Shown: positions 44,781 to 54,537, counted from the first letter of the stretch. The stretch is 64,000 nucleotides of DNA from Chryseobacterium oleae (GCF_900115055.1 NZ_FOVD01000004.1:62001-126000), one strand, 5' to 3'. Numbers and translations are program-made. Notes: generated from the letters alone by a model not told the origin.

Positions 44781-46181
44781 ATGAATAAAATAATAAAAAT
44801 AGGATTATTGTCAATCGGTGTTGCTGCTACCAGCATATCATGTTCCGATGACTTTGTAGAAAGAGAATTCTTCCAGGAGGTACAGCAGGCTCCACTTAAA
44901 ACTGACAACGAAGTTCAGGCTTTTGTTAGAGGTGGATATGAGTCTATGAGAGCTACTGCATATTACGGAGCGGACTTTATGGCATATGGAGAAGTAAGAT
45001 CTGATGAAATGATCAGTAATCTGGCTGGCGGGTATTATCAGAATGTAATGAATTATACCATGCTTTCTAATGATAGATATGCTGTAGATACATATAACAA
45101 GATCTATGAATTGGTTGCTAAGGCTAATGTTGTAATTAATACAGACATAGCTGGTATCCAGGGAACAGATGCAGATCGTAAAAATTCAACGTATGCACAA
45201 GGGCAGGCTTATGCATTAAGAGCAATTGCTTTTTTTGATGCTTTAAGACTGTACGGACAAAAATATATTGCAGGAGGAGAATCTTTAGGGATTGTAATGC
45301 CATTAAAGTATGATCCGAAAGCAGTTATGCCAAGAGCTACTATTGCACAGACTGAAGCACAGATTGATGCTGACTTTACAAAGGCAATTGAATTGATGAC
45401 AGCTAATGGAAATCCTTTAAATGCTAATAAAACTGAACTTACGGTATTTTCTGTAAAAGGCTTAATGTCAAGATTTTATCTTTACAAAGGAGATTATGCT
45501 AAAGTTAGAACGCTTACAAGTGATCTTTATGGTAAGTTTAGTGTTGCACCTGCTGCATTACTACAGGAAACATTTAGATTTACAATGAATGGTGCTGCTC
45601 CTAACTCTATTTTTGAATTAGCAGTAGGAATCAATTCATCTTTATCTACAGGATCTTACAGACAAAGACTTAACCCAAATGGGTATGCGAATCTTGTAGT
45701 AAATGCAAGTACTCAGGCGGCTTATGATACCAATGATGTAAGAAGATTATTTATTACATTAACCGGAGGACAAAGATTCCTATCATTCAACTCTAATGCT
45801 AATGGTGTTGGAAAATATACTCAGGGAGTTGGTGCAGATAATATCAAAATGCTTCGTTACGAAGAAGTATTATTGAATGGTGTTGAAGCAGAATTGAACG
45901 GTGGTAGTGCTACAAAAGCTCTTGAATATTACAATCTGATTGTACAGAATAGAGGATTGCCTGCTGCAGGTTCTGTTGACCTTGATAAACTTAAATTGGA
46001 AAGAATGAAAGAACTTCTTGGTGAAGGTCTTAGACAGTGGGATTTAAGAAGATGGGGTGTTGCTATTGCTAGACCAGCTACAGCAAGTACAAACCAGGAT
46101 CTTAATGCATTCCCGATTCCAAGACAGGAAACTGACTTAGCGGGTACGCCGGTTAAATCTAACCCTGGATATGACAACTAA
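44781..46181 (+). CDS. SusD/RagB family outer membrane lipoprotein 2
   Basis: Lipoprotein of 466 residues with lipobox TSISC (Cys21). SusD motifs include ALRAIAFFDALRLYG in the helical part and the C-terminal ERMKELLGEGLRQWDLRRWG and FPIPRQETDLAG. It is about 70 residues shorter than SusD 1, mostly in the ligand-facing loops. It partners SusC 2. A terminator lies 30 bases after its stop, so this operon has just two genes. Confidence 0.95.
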   Translation: MNKIIKIGLLSIGVAATSISCSDDFVEREFFQEVQQAPLKTDNEVQAFVRGGYESMRATAYYGADFMAYGEVRSDEMISNLAGGYYQNVMNYTMLSNDRYAVDTYNKIYELVAKANVVINTDIAGIQGTDADRKNSTYAQGQAYALRAIAFFDALRLYGQKYIAGGESLGIVMPLKYDPKAVMPRATIAQTEAQIDADFTKAIELMTANGNPLNANKTELTVFSVKGLMSRFYLYKGDYAKVRTLTSDLYGKFSVAPAALLQETFRFTMNGAAPNSIFELAVGINSSLSTGSYRQRLNPNGYANLVVNASTQAAYDTNDVRRLFITLTGGQRFLSFNSNANGVGKYTQGVGADNIKMLRYEEVLLNGVEAELNGGSATKALEYYNLIVQNRGLPAAGSVDLDKLKLERMKELLGEGLRQWDLRRWGVAIARPATASTNQDLNAFPIPRQETDLAGTPVKSNPGYDN

Positions 46182-46211
46182 TAATTAATTACATAATTAT
46201 TAAATATATCA

Positions 46212-46240
46212 GCCACTTCTTTATGAAGTGGCTTTTATTT
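46212..46240 (+). terminator. intrinsic terminator after the second SusC/SusD operon
   Basis: GCCACTTC (46212-46219) and GAAGTGGC (46225-46232) form a perfect 8-base-pair stem with the loop TTTAT, followed by TTTTATTTTA. Confidence 0.9.
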
Positions 46241-46243
46241 TAC

Positions 46244-46251
46244 TATTTTTG
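46244..46251 (+). promoter_or_regulatory. -7 element of the 46265 gene
   Basis: TATTTTTG fits TAnnTTTG and ends 13 bases before the ATG, so the leader would be very short (about 7 bases). It directly abuts the T-run of the preceding terminator. No clear -33 element is seen. Confidence 0.45.
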
Positions 46252-46264
46252 TTAAAATGTTACT

Positions 46265-46939
46265 ATGAAAAAGATTTTTTTAATTGTATTTGGTTTCACT
46301 ATTTCTGTAGTGGAGGCGCAGGCCGGAAGTGAGAATGTATCCTATTCTACTGAAAATATTTTTATGCGGGCAAACAGGCCTACAACCAAAGAATATGTAA
46401 TAGATGGAAACCCTTATACAACTGGGGAGAAATTCAATAAAGTAATGATTAAAGGCTTTAGTAAAGATGTTCAGGATCTTCGTTACAATGCCTATGAAGA
46501 TGAAATGGAATTTAAAAACGGAGAAGAACTTTTTTATGTCAATAAAGGAACAAATATCAAAATTCAGTTTCCGGACCTTAAAAAGACTTATGAATCTCTG
46601 ACCTACACTTACGATGGTAAATCAAAATCCGGATACCTGGTATTGCTGGTAGATAATCCAAAATTTTCTCTGTACAAAAGAGAAAAGATGGAACTTTTAA
46701 AAGGTGAAAAAAGCACCAATTCATATACAAAGGATGCCAACGATTATTATGCAAAAGAAACAGATCTCTATCTGGTAGCCAAAGACAAAAAGTTTTCAAA
46801 ATTTCCAAAGAATGTTTCAGAAGCATCAGGGATTTTTTCAATAGACAAAAAGGAGCTTGAAACCTTTGTGAAATCCAATAAAATCAATTTCAACAAAGAA
46901 CCGGATATGATAAAACTGGTAGAATTTGTAAACAAGTAA
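46265..46939 (+). CDS. secreted protein of unknown family (SusC-associated, copy 2)
   Basis: Protein of 224 residues with a signal peptide ending near VEAQA. Mature features run parallel to the 40853 product: YNAYEDEMEFKNGEELFYV opposite YNIYNDEIILKDGDKYFKV, a central tyrosine-rich beta part, and a helical end with KKELETFVKSNKINF. The family is unknown to me. It has its own terminator and possibly its own promoter, so it is not simply the third gene of the SusC 2 operon. The recurrence behind two SusC/SusD pairs suggests a linked role at the outer membrane or in the periplasm. Confidence 0.75.
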   Translation: MKKIFLIVFGFTISVVEAQAGSENVSYSTENIFMRANRPTTKEYVIDGNPYTTGEKFNKVMIKGFSKDVQDLRYNAYEDEMEFKNGEELFYVNKGTNIKIQFPDLKKTYESLTYTYDGKSKSGYLVLLVDNPKFSLYKREKMELLKGEKSTNSYTKDANDYYAKETDLYLVAKDKKFSKFPKNVSEASGIFSIDKKELETFVKSNKINFNKEPDMIKLVEFVNK

Positions 46940-46950
46940 ACACCATATAT

Positions 46951-46978
46951 AAACCCCTGCCATTCGCAGGGGTTTTTG
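46951..46978 (+). terminator. intrinsic terminator after the 46265 gene
   Basis: AAACCCCTGC (46951-46960) and GCAGGGGTTT (46966-46975) form a perfect 10-base-pair stem with the loop CATTC, followed by Ts. Confidence 0.93.
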
Positions 46979-46993
46979 TTTCCTTTTATTTCT

Positions 46994-47001
46994 TATTTTT
47001 G
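46994..47001 (+). promoter_or_regulatory. -7 element of the porin gene
   Basis: TATTTTTG fits TAnnTTTG. A TTTTTG 15 bases upstream overlaps the terminator T-run and is closer than the usual 19-20 bases, so only the -7 box is well supported. Confidence 0.45.
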
Positions 47002-47066
47002 CTGTACAAAAATCAATAATGGAACTTTAAGGTTTCATGTTACTTTTGAACAATATAAATAAACGC

Positions 47067-49004
47067 ATGAAGTACATCCTTTTTATCATAATCTTCTTCG
47101 GTTTTGTCTCGAAGGCTCAAGTTGTTAATAAAACAGATATCAAGAGTCCGCAGAAAGAAGAAGACACTCTTGTTGTAGATAACGGGCAAAAAGATTCCCT
47201 GAAAATTTTTAAACCTACCATTAATGATTATCTGTATCAGACCCAGTTTTCCGAAAAGAAGATTTTTGATACCGTGATGACTTTTGACAAAACGCATATC
47301 TATTCACAATATAATAATAGAGACAACTTCGGGAAAGCCCAGGTGGCCAATATAGGAGCCGGATTTAATCCTCTGGTATATGAAGTAAATCCGGAGCAGA
47401 ACCTGTCTCTGCTGCCTTCCAACAAATCGTACATGATCATCGGTGCCGACGATGTGAAATACTATGATGTAAAAACACCTACAGCTACTTTCGTTTACCA
47501 TACCGCGATGAAAAACGGAGCCGCTTTGAACTCTACATATACACAGAATATCGGGAAAAGATTCAATTTTGCCATTAACTATATGGGGCTTCGTTCCCAG
47601 GGGTTTTATAGGAATTCATTAGCGTCCAATAACAATACTTTGTTTTCAGGACACTATACTTCCAAGAGTGGCAATTATGAATTGTTTGCCCATTATCTAC
47701 ATCAGAATGTCAACAACCAGGAAAGTGGAGGGATCACAGAAGATGATCTGTTCCAAAGTGGTGACAGCAACTATAAGAACAGACAGAATGCCCAGGTTAA
47801 TCTGGCATCATCAAGTTCTCAGTATTCATACAGAAGATATTATCTGAGCCATCAGTTTACACCGTTCAATGCAGAAAAATTTCCTTTCAGTATCAGACAT
47901 ACCTTATCCCATCAGGGGAACAAATATTTTTATAACCAGGGAGGTTTAGAATCTTACTGGTATGACAATGTTTCGGAAGTAACGAATGGTTTCCCGCTGA
48001 CCACAAAAAAATATTCAGATAACTTCAGCAATACGGTAAGTTTGGTTTTCAATAATGAAAAATTCAAGCTTGATGGGGGAGTGCGTTATCAGATGATTAA
48101 ATTTGGCGTGAGAGATCTAGCTACTGTCAACGGAACAGCGCTTCCGGGTGAACTTAAAGAAAACAGAATCGGAGCTGTTGGAAACTTGCAGATTAAACTT
48201 TGGGACAAGTTCCAGCTGAAATCATTCTTAGAATTTTCAAATGGAAGCCAGTTCGGAAGTTATCTTAGAACTACCAACAATATCAAGTTTGAGCCAATAA
48301 AAGATTATTTCGTTAATGCGAAAGTGAATTTCCAGAGTGCTTACCCTTCATTTAACTACCTTTTAAATACATCCGTTTACAATAAATACAATTATTATCT
48401 GGAAAATGCCAAAAACCAGACGGTAACGGAAATCGGAGGAAGTGTAAATCTGAAATGGTTCAAAACCGAAATTTTCGCTAATTATTTTAGAATAGACAAC
48501 TACACGTATTTCAATGCAGACGGAGCTCCACAACAGAGCAGCAGCTCGCTGAATATTTCTCAGATTGGAGGTGATGCTACATTCAGTTTCGGAAAATTCC
48601 ATCTTAATACAAGACTTCATTTCCAGAATGCATTGACGAATAAAGAACTTCTTCCCATGCCAAGTTTCATCGGAAGAGCCAACTTCTTCTTCCAGAGCAA
48701 AGCCTTTAAAGATGCGGCCGAGGTTCAGATGGGAGTGAAAGTCTATTATTTCTCAAAATTTGCATCAAGAGATTACTTCCCGATTCTCAATGAATATATC
48801 TTGCCTCGTGCAGATTCATTCTCTATCGGAGGACAGCCTATTGCCGATCTTTATATCAATATGAAGGTTAAAAAAATGTTTTTCTACGTAGAAGGACAGC
48901 AGATAGGAACATTCATCTCCAATAATAAAGCATATGCATTTCCACATTATCCGGTTTATGATTTTAGATTAAACATCGGGATTGTGTGGTATTTGTTCAA
49001 CTAA
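47067..49004 (+). CDS. putative beta-barrel porin (flavobacterial family)
   Basis: Outer membrane protein of 645 residues from ATG 47067 (MKYILFIIIFFGF), which gives a proper signal peptide ending SKAQ. The frame opens at 47037 with ten less likely residues. After an N-terminal charged stretch the sequence alternates polar and aromatic residues throughout, typical of a large barrel (for example YRRYYLSHQF, FLEFSNGSQFGSYL), and ends with an aromatic pattern (VWYLFN). Its pore substrate is unknown. bshC starts 13 bases after its stop. Confidence 0.75.
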   Translation: MKYILFIIIFFGFVSKAQVVNKTDIKSPQKEEDTLVVDNGQKDSLKIFKPTINDYLYQTQFSEKKIFDTVMTFDKTHIYSQYNNRDNFGKAQVANIGAGFNPLVYEVNPEQNLSLLPSNKSYMIIGADDVKYYDVKTPTATFVYHTAMKNGAALNSTYTQNIGKRFNFAINYMGLRSQGFYRNSLASNNNTLFSGHYTSKSGNYELFAHYLHQNVNNQESGGITEDDLFQSGDSNYKNRQNAQVNLASSSSQYSYRRYYLSHQFTPFNAEKFPFSIRHTLSHQGNKYFYNQGGLESYWYDNVSEVTNGFPLTTKKYSDNFSNTVSLVFNNEKFKLDGGVRYQMIKFGVRDLATVNGTALPGELKENRIGAVGNLQIKLWDKFQLKSFLEFSNGSQFGSYLRTTNNIKFEPIKDYFVNAKVNFQSAYPSFNYLLNTSVYNKYNYYLENAKNQTVTEIGGSVNLKWFKTEIFANYFRIDNYTYFNADGAPQQSSSSLNISQIGGDATFSFGKFHLNTRLHFQNALTNKELLPMPSFIGRANFFFQSKAFKDAAEVQMGVKVYYFSKFASRDYFPILNEYILPRADSFSIGGQPIADLYINMKVKKMFFYVEGQQIGTFISNNKAYAFPHYPVYDFRLNIGIVWYLFN

Positions 49005-49017
49005 AAGCCAAACCAAG

Positions 49018-50604
49018 TTGAAAACAATAAATAAAATATCATTTAACAATATAGAAAGCATTCCTCAGCTGGTAAAAGATTTTCTGGACCAAAAGATTGA
49101 GGGCTTTGAAAACAATACCTTTTCTTTAGATCACTTTAAAGATCAGATCCATCTCAAACAGAATTTCTTTACACCGGATCAGAGACAGATCTTATCTGAT
49201 GTGCTGGAAAAGCAACTTTCAGACCTTACGCTTTCCTCAAAGCAGAAAGAAAACCTGGAAAACCTGAGACAACCCAATACCTTTACCATAACGACCGGAC
49301 ACCAGCTGAACCTGTTCTCCGGACCTGTTTTCTTTGTCTATAAAATTTTACAGACCATTAAAACCTGTACTTATCTGAAGGAAAACTTTCCTGATTTTAA
49401 TTTCGTTCCGGTATACTGGATGGCGTCAGAAGATCATGATTTTGCAGAGATCAATCATTTTAAGACGGAAAACAATTATTATGAGATCAATGAAAAGTCA
49501 GGCGGCCCGGTGGGAAGAATTACCATCAGCGATACTTTTTTCATCTCAGAATTTGAAAAGGAATTTAAAGATTCCGTATTCGGGACAGAGCTGATCCTGA
49601 TGATGAAGGAAGCGTATAAAGTAGGAAATACATTAACGGAGGCCATCAAAACCTTAGTGAACAGATTGTTCTCTGAATTTGGTCTTTTGATCATGGATGG
49701 AGACTCCAAAGAATTGAAAAACCAGATCAAAGATATTTTCAGAGACGAACTGCTTCATTTCAGTTTACAGAAAAACTCAAAAGAAAAAGTAGATTTTCTG
49801 ACCAGGAAATATGGAAAAGTTCAGGTGAATCCAAGAGACATCAACCTTTTCTACCTTTCAGAAACCAGAGACAGAATCGACTTTGATGGTGAACAATATA
49901 TTGCAGTAGATACAGACAAAAAATTTACGCAGGAAGAAATCCTTCAGGAGCTGGACAGTCATCCCGAAAGATTCAGCCCGAATGCTTTGATGCGTCCTGT
50001 GTATCAGGAAAAAGTACTTCCCAATTTAGCTTACATCGGAGGAAATGCAGAGATCATGTACTGGCTGGAGCTTAAAGATTATTTTGCAGCAGTCGATATT
50101 CCGTTCCCTGTTTTGATTCCGAGAAACTCTATGCTTTTCATTAAAGAAAAAACGGTAGGGAAAATTGAAAAACTGGATCTGAGCATTGAAGACTTCTTTG
50201 GAAACTTTACAGCCATTACCAATCAGAAAATTTTAAAAGACAGCAGTGTATTGTCATTGCTTGAAGAAAAAGAAATACTTTTGGAGAAAGGCTTCTCCAA
50301 ATTGAAAGCTATAGCGGAAACTACAGAACTTTCTTTCGGAAATATGGTGAAGGCAGAAGAAGTAAGACAGTTGAAATCATTTAAAAGAATGAAAAAACGC
50401 CTGTTGCACGCAGAAAAAATAAAACAGGGCGAATTGCTCGAAAGACTGGAGAAACTGTTTTTAGATGTTCACCCTTCCAAAACCTGGCAGGAAAGAGTCT
50501 ATAACTTCAGTGTATTCTTTTCCGATTATGGCTATTCATGGCTTGAAAATTGTTGGGAAGAAATGGTGGTTCAAGAATCCAAATTAATAATTGTTGCCAT
50601 TTAA
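49018..50604 (+). CDS. bshC: bacillithiol biosynthesis cysteine-adding enzyme BshC
   Basis: Protein of about 528 residues. I choose TTG 49018 as start (MKTINKISF). The ATG at 48982 would overlap the porin gene by 23 bases and add an unlikely Cys-rich leader. BshC features are TTGHQLNLFSGPVFFVYK in the Rossmann-like core, WMASEDHDFAEI, and a long C-terminal coiled-coil (EEVRQLKSFKRMKKRLLHAEK). It adds cysteine to GlcN-malate in the last step of bacillithiol synthesis. bshA and bshB are not in the window. Confidence 0.93.
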   Translation: MKTINKISFNNIESIPQLVKDFLDQKIEGFENNTFSLDHFKDQIHLKQNFFTPDQRQILSDVLEKQLSDLTLSSKQKENLENLRQPNTFTITTGHQLNLFSGPVFFVYKILQTIKTCTYLKENFPDFNFVPVYWMASEDHDFAEINHFKTENNYYEINEKSGGPVGRITISDTFFISEFEKEFKDSVFGTELILMMKEAYKVGNTLTEAIKTLVNRLFSEFGLLIMDGDSKELKNQIKDIFRDELLHFSLQKNSKEKVDFLTRKYGKVQVNPRDINLFYLSETRDRIDFDGEQYIAVDTDKKFTQEEILQELDSHPERFSPNALMRPVYQEKVLPNLAYIGGNAEIMYWLELKDYFAAVDIPFPVLIPRNSMLFIKEKTVGKIEKLDLSIEDFFGNFTAITNQKILKDSSVLSLLEEKEILLEKGFSKLKAIAETTELSFGNMVKAEEVRQLKSFKRMKKRLLHAEKIKQGELLERLEKLFLDVHPSKTWQERVYNFSVFFSDYGYSWLENCWEEMVVQESKLIIVAI

Positions 50605-50623
50605 TTTTAAAGAAGTATTTTTG
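50594..50623 (+). promoter_or_regulatory. promoter of the LysM protein gene
   Basis: TTG (50594-50596), a 19-base gap, then TATTTTTG (50616-50623) fits the Bacteroidota consensus fully. It overlaps the end of bshC. The leader is about 12-15 bases. Confidence 0.75.
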
Positions 50624-50642
50624 TAAATTATAATTACCGAGT

Positions 50643-52592
50643 ATGATAAAGAGGTTTTTTATTTTGTCCAGTTTATGTATGGTTTTGGGAGTATCTGCCC
50701 AGAACTCGCACACCGTTGTGAAAGGAGACAATCCTTACAATATTGCTAAGAAATACGGGATAACTGTAGATGAATTGTTAAAGCTGAATCCAAAATTCAA
50801 AGACGGTAAGCTGGCTATTGGAGATGTTGTGACAGTGAAAGCTGAAAAACAGGCTGCTCCGGTGTCTAAGCCTGCAGGAGTTGAAAAAGCAAAACCAGGT
50901 CATTCAAATGCGCAGGTCGGGAAAATTATCCTTCAGCCTAAACAGACGGTTTACGGAATTACAAAACAATACCGTATCTCTGAAGCAGACCTGAGAAAAC
51001 TGAATCCTGAATTGGATACCCACATGAAAATAGGGGATGAGATTACTTTGCCGCTCGACAGCATCAAAAAATATGGCGGAGACCAGCAGACGGCTCCTCT
51101 TACTGTAGAGCCAAAGCCGACGGAACCTCATAGCGGAGTGAATGCAGGAGCATCTGTAGACGCATCCATGTATGTTATTCAGGCCAAAGATAATTATTAC
51201 AGAATTACAAAACAGTTTGGAATCAGCCAGCAGGAATTGTATACCTTAAATCCTGGATTGGAAGAAAAAGGTCTGAAGCCGGGCGAAACCATTCTCGTAA
51301 AAAAATCAAAAACGGATACCACTTCAGCCACTGAGCCGGTAAATCCGAAAACCAAAATAGATTCAGGAAACGAAAAATCTACGACATCCACTGCAACTTC
51401 TGTCGCAGCGGATGATGATTACGTAACCTATACCGTTCAGCAGGGAGACACCGTTTTCTCTATCGTTAATAAATTCGGAATCTCTATTGATGAACTGATC
51501 GCCCTGAACCCTGATCTTTCAAAAGGTCTGAAATCAGGAATGGTCTTGAAGATCAAAAAACAGGATCCGGCTTATGTAAAGAAAAGCGGTGATGCACTAA
51601 GCGTTGTTTTAATGCTTCCTTTCGGATACAGTACCAACGAAACTCAATACAGAGGAATGGCACTGGATTTCCTTACCGGAGCTAAATTAGCCATCGAAAG
51701 AAATGCAAGAGGCGGACAGAAGCTTGATATCAAAATTGTAGATTCTGGAAACGAAGCTTCATTTAAAAACTCAATGGCACAGATCAATCCTGAAAATACG
51801 GATCTGATCATTGGCCCATTCTTTAAATCAAACGTCATTGATGTTCTTGATTTTACCAAAAATCAGAAAATTCCGGTTGTGGCGCCTTTCGCTAACTCTC
51901 CGGAACTGTACAACTACAGCAACCTGATTATTGTGGAAACCAATGACCAGACTTATGCCGATAAAATTGTTGAAGAAGTAAGAGGGATTTATTCAGATCA
52001 GAAAATCTATGTGGTAGCAGACAGCAAAAAAGAACTTGCAGGCTACATCAAAGGAGGTCTGGAAAAGGCAGTTAAAAATCCAAACATTATTATCGTCAAC
52101 TCTCCTGCAGAAATTCAGCTGGACCAGAACATGATGACAGGGCAGTCTGCTCCAGTAATCGCTATTCTTGCCAGTGACAATGATGCTGCCGGTGAAGCTT
52201 TCACCAATAAAATGATTGCGCTTTCCAAAGAAGTGCAGGGTGTGAAGGCCTTCAGTATGTACTATTCTCCAACTTTCGAGAAAAAAGTAGATGAGCTGAG
52301 CCAGGCAAGCCTTGTGTATCTGATGGACAGAAAGATCAATGCAGACGGTAATTTTGAAAAAGAAATCTTAGCAGCTTATAAAAGTAAATACTGCAAAACA
52401 CCTCCTAAATATGCCATCGTTGGTTTTGATGTCGTGAATGATATGCTGACGAGAGAAAACAGAAAAGGAGAGATTTTTAAGCAGATGAATAAAGTGCAGA
52501 CCCAGCTTGCGACCAAGTTTGAGTTTGTAAAATCAAAAGCAAACGGAGCTTACGTAAACACCGGATACCGCGTGATTAGATTAGTTCCTTAA
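50643..52592 (+). CDS. LysM protein with a periplasmic-binding (LppC/PBP1-like) domain
   Basis: Secreted protein of 649 residues: signal peptide ending VSAQ, four LysM domains at about 23-68, 93-138, 175-220 and 261-306, joined by Pro/Lys/Ser/Thr-rich linkers, then a type-1 periplasmic-binding fold from about 320 to 645 (VVLMLPFGYSTNE, ARGGQKLDIKIVDSGN, DLIIGPFFKSNVIDVLDF, PPKYAIVGFDVVNDM). LysM domains bind peptidoglycan GlcNAc. The C-terminal domain resembles that of LpoA and of amino acid receptors. The fusion could sense or regulate cell wall synthesis in the periplasm. That role is inference. It has its own promoter. Confidence 0.85.
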   Translation: MIKRFFILSSLCMVLGVSAQNSHTVVKGDNPYNIAKKYGITVDELLKLNPKFKDGKLAIGDVVTVKAEKQAAPVSKPAGVEKAKPGHSNAQVGKIILQPKQTVYGITKQYRISEADLRKLNPELDTHMKIGDEITLPLDSIKKYGGDQQTAPLTVEPKPTEPHSGVNAGASVDASMYVIQAKDNYYRITKQFGISQQELYTLNPGLEEKGLKPGETILVKKSKTDTTSATEPVNPKTKIDSGNEKSTTSTATSVAADDDYVTYTVQQGDTVFSIVNKFGISIDELIALNPDLSKGLKSGMVLKIKKQDPAYVKKSGDALSVVLMLPFGYSTNETQYRGMALDFLTGAKLAIERNARGGQKLDIKIVDSGNEASFKNSMAQINPENTDLIIGPFFKSNVIDVLDFTKNQKIPVVAPFANSPELYNYSNLIIVETNDQTYADKIVEEVRGIYSDQKIYVVADSKKELAGYIKGGLEKAVKNPNIIIVNSPAEIQLDQNMMTGQSAPVIAILASDNDAAGEAFTNKMIALSKEVQGVKAFSMYYSPTFEKKVDELSQASLVYLMDRKINADGNFEKEILAAYKSKYCKTPPKYAIVGFDVVNDMLTRENRKGEIFKQMNKVQTQLATKFEFVKSKANGAYVNTGYRVIRLVP

Positions 52593-52634
52593 CCGATTTA
52601 TGCCTTTTTAAAGGAATATTTTTAACATTATCTT

Positions 52635-52642
52635 TATATTTG
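52635..52642 (+). promoter_or_regulatory. -7 element of fabD
   Basis: TATATTTG fits TAnnTTTG exactly and lies 20 bases before the fabD ATG. A TTG -33 is not seen at the right distance. A T-run around 52605-52609 may stand in for it. Confidence 0.5.
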
Positions 52643-52662
52643 CATAATATTTAATTCATTAC

Positions 52663-53538
52663 ATGAAAGCACTTGTATTTCCTGGGCAGGGTTCTCAGTT
52701 CGTAGGAATGGGAAAAGAATTGTACGATTCTAGAAAAGACATTAAGGACTTAATGGAATCTGCCAATGAAATTTTAGGTTTCGATATTCTTTCGTTGATG
52801 TTCAACGGGACAGATGGAGATCTTAAGAAAACAGAGGTTACCCAGCCTTCTATATTTATACATTCAGTAGCTGCATTAAAAGCAGTGAACGGTCTTGGAG
52901 CAGAAATGGTGGCAGGACATTCTTTAGGAGAATTTTCAGCTTTAGTTGCCAACGGAGTTTTATCCTTTGACGACGGTCTGAAATTAGTATCCGAAAGAGC
53001 AAAAGCAATGCAGGAAGCCTGTGATGCCAATCCAAGCTCTATGGCTGCAATTTTAGGTCTTGAAGACGCAAAAGTTGAAGAAATCTGTGCACAGATCAGC
53101 GGTATCGTGGTACCGGCTAACTACAACTGTCCTGGCCAATTGGTTATTTCAGGAGAAACAGCTGCAGTAGAAGAGGCTTGCGTAAAGCTTAAAGAAGCGG
53201 GAGCTAAAAGAGCGTTATTACTTCCGGTAAACGGAGCGTTCCACTCACCTTTGATGGAGCCTGCACAGGTAAGACTGGCAGCAGCGATTGAAAATACAAA
53301 ATTCAGAAAAGCAACTATTCCGGTTTACCAGAATATCACCACTACGGCAGTGACTAATCCTGAGGAGATCAAACAAAACCTGATCGCTCAGCTTACAGGT
53401 CCTGTAAAATGGACGCAGTCTGTTCAGAATATGATCAAAGACGGAGCGTTTAATTTCGTAGAAGTAGGTCCTGGAAAAACACTTCAGGGATTGATCAAGA
53501 AAATTGATCCTTCTGTGGAAGTTGCTTCAGCTATTTAA
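52663..53538 (+). CDS. fabD: malonyl-CoA:ACP transacylase
   Basis: Protein of 291 residues with GQGSQFVGMG at the N-terminus, the nucleophile Ser87 in AGHSLGEFSAL and the catalytic His194 in GAFHSPLM. It loads malonyl groups onto the acyl carrier protein for fatty acid synthesis, and would also supply malonyl-ACP for the KAS III/ACP pair at 19909-21118. The GHMP kinase gene follows after 9 bases. Confidence 0.96.
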   Translation: MKALVFPGQGSQFVGMGKELYDSRKDIKDLMESANEILGFDILSLMFNGTDGDLKKTEVTQPSIFIHSVAALKAVNGLGAEMVAGHSLGEFSALVANGVLSFDDGLKLVSERAKAMQEACDANPSSMAAILGLEDAKVEEICAQISGIVVPANYNCPGQLVISGETAAVEEACVKLKEAGAKRALLLPVNGAFHSPLMEPAQVRLAAAIENTKFRKATIPVYQNITTTAVTNPEEIKQNLIAQLTGPVKWTQSVQNMIKDGAFNFVEVGPGKTLQGLIKKIDPSVEVASAI

Positions 53539-53547
53539 TAAAAAAAT

Positions 53548-54453
53548 ATGAGCGGAATATTTTCACCGGGAAAGCTTATGCTTACTTCTGAATATTTCGC
53601 GATAGACGGAGCTCTTGTCCTGGCGGTACCTACCAAGCTTGGACAAGAGTTTTTTTTTGAAGAAAAAGAAGATGAACAATCCCTGATCTTTTGGGAAGCC
53701 TATCATCAAAACAAATTATGGTTTAAGGCTGTCATAGACTATAAAAACTGGCAGATCCTGGAAGCCAATATTCCTTCAAGCGCTGAATTTATTCTTAAAA
53801 CCTTACGAAACGTTCAGCAGCTTTCTAAAACTCAATTCAAAAATAATTATACTTACCATCTGAAGACCAATCTTCAGTTTCCTGCAGATTACGGACTCGG
53901 CAGCAGTTCAACGCTGATGAACAACCTTGCGGAATGGGCAGCTATTGATCCTTTTCATTTAAACAGCATCAGTTTAGGCGGAAGCGGGTATGATATTGCT
54001 GTTGCCAAAGAGAAATCAGCCATCCTGTTTAGAAGTAAACCTGAGATCTTTTACGAAAAGACAGATTTTAATCCTCCGTTCAAAAATGAACTGATTTTTA
54101 TTCACTTAAATCAGAAACAGGACAGCAGGGAAGGAATCCATTTTTACAAGTCGAAACCGAAGTCTCAAATACTTGTTGATGAATTTTCGGATATCACAAA
54201 AAAAGTTTTATTATGCAGTGAATTGGAAAATTTTTCCGAACTGATGATGATTCATGAACAAAAAATTTCGAAATTCCTTGAAATTCCCACAGTTAAAGAG
54301 AAATTTTTCGCAGACTGTCCGGTTTTTGTTAAAAGTTTGGGGGCCTGGGGCGGAGATTTTGTGATGAGTGCTAAATTTGACGGCTATGAGGACTATTTTT
54401 GGGGAAAAGGTTTTAATACCGTTTTTCAATGGTCTGATATAATTAATTTATAA
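53548..54453 (+). CDS. GYDIA-type GHMP kinase
   Basis: Protein of 301 residues. The N-terminus FSPGKLMLTSEYFAIDGA and the phosphate-binding GLGSSSTL (from residue 116) mark the GHMP kinase fold. GGSGYDIAVAKE gives the name of the subfamily found in Bacteroidota. The small-molecule substrate is not established to my knowledge. Relatives phosphorylate mevalonate and phosphomevalonate, so a role in isoprenoid synthesis is a guess. Confidence 0.85.
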   Translation: MSGIFSPGKLMLTSEYFAIDGALVLAVPTKLGQEFFFEEKEDEQSLIFWEAYHQNKLWFKAVIDYKNWQILEANIPSSAEFILKTLRNVQQLSKTQFKNNYTYHLKTNLQFPADYGLGSSSTLMNNLAEWAAIDPFHLNSISLGGSGYDIAVAKEKSAILFRSKPEIFYEKTDFNPPFKNELIFIHLNQKQDSREGIHFYKSKPKSQILVDEFSDITKKVLLCSELENFSELMMIHEQKISKFLEIPTVKEKFFADCPVFVKSLGAWGGDFVMSAKFDGYEDYFWGKGFNTVFQWSDIINL

Positions 54454-54537
54454 TCAATATTTTACAATCCTTTTTTTTTATTTGTCATTCTGACTTATAT
54501 CATTATATTTAAACCACCTTTAACAAATAATTAATAT

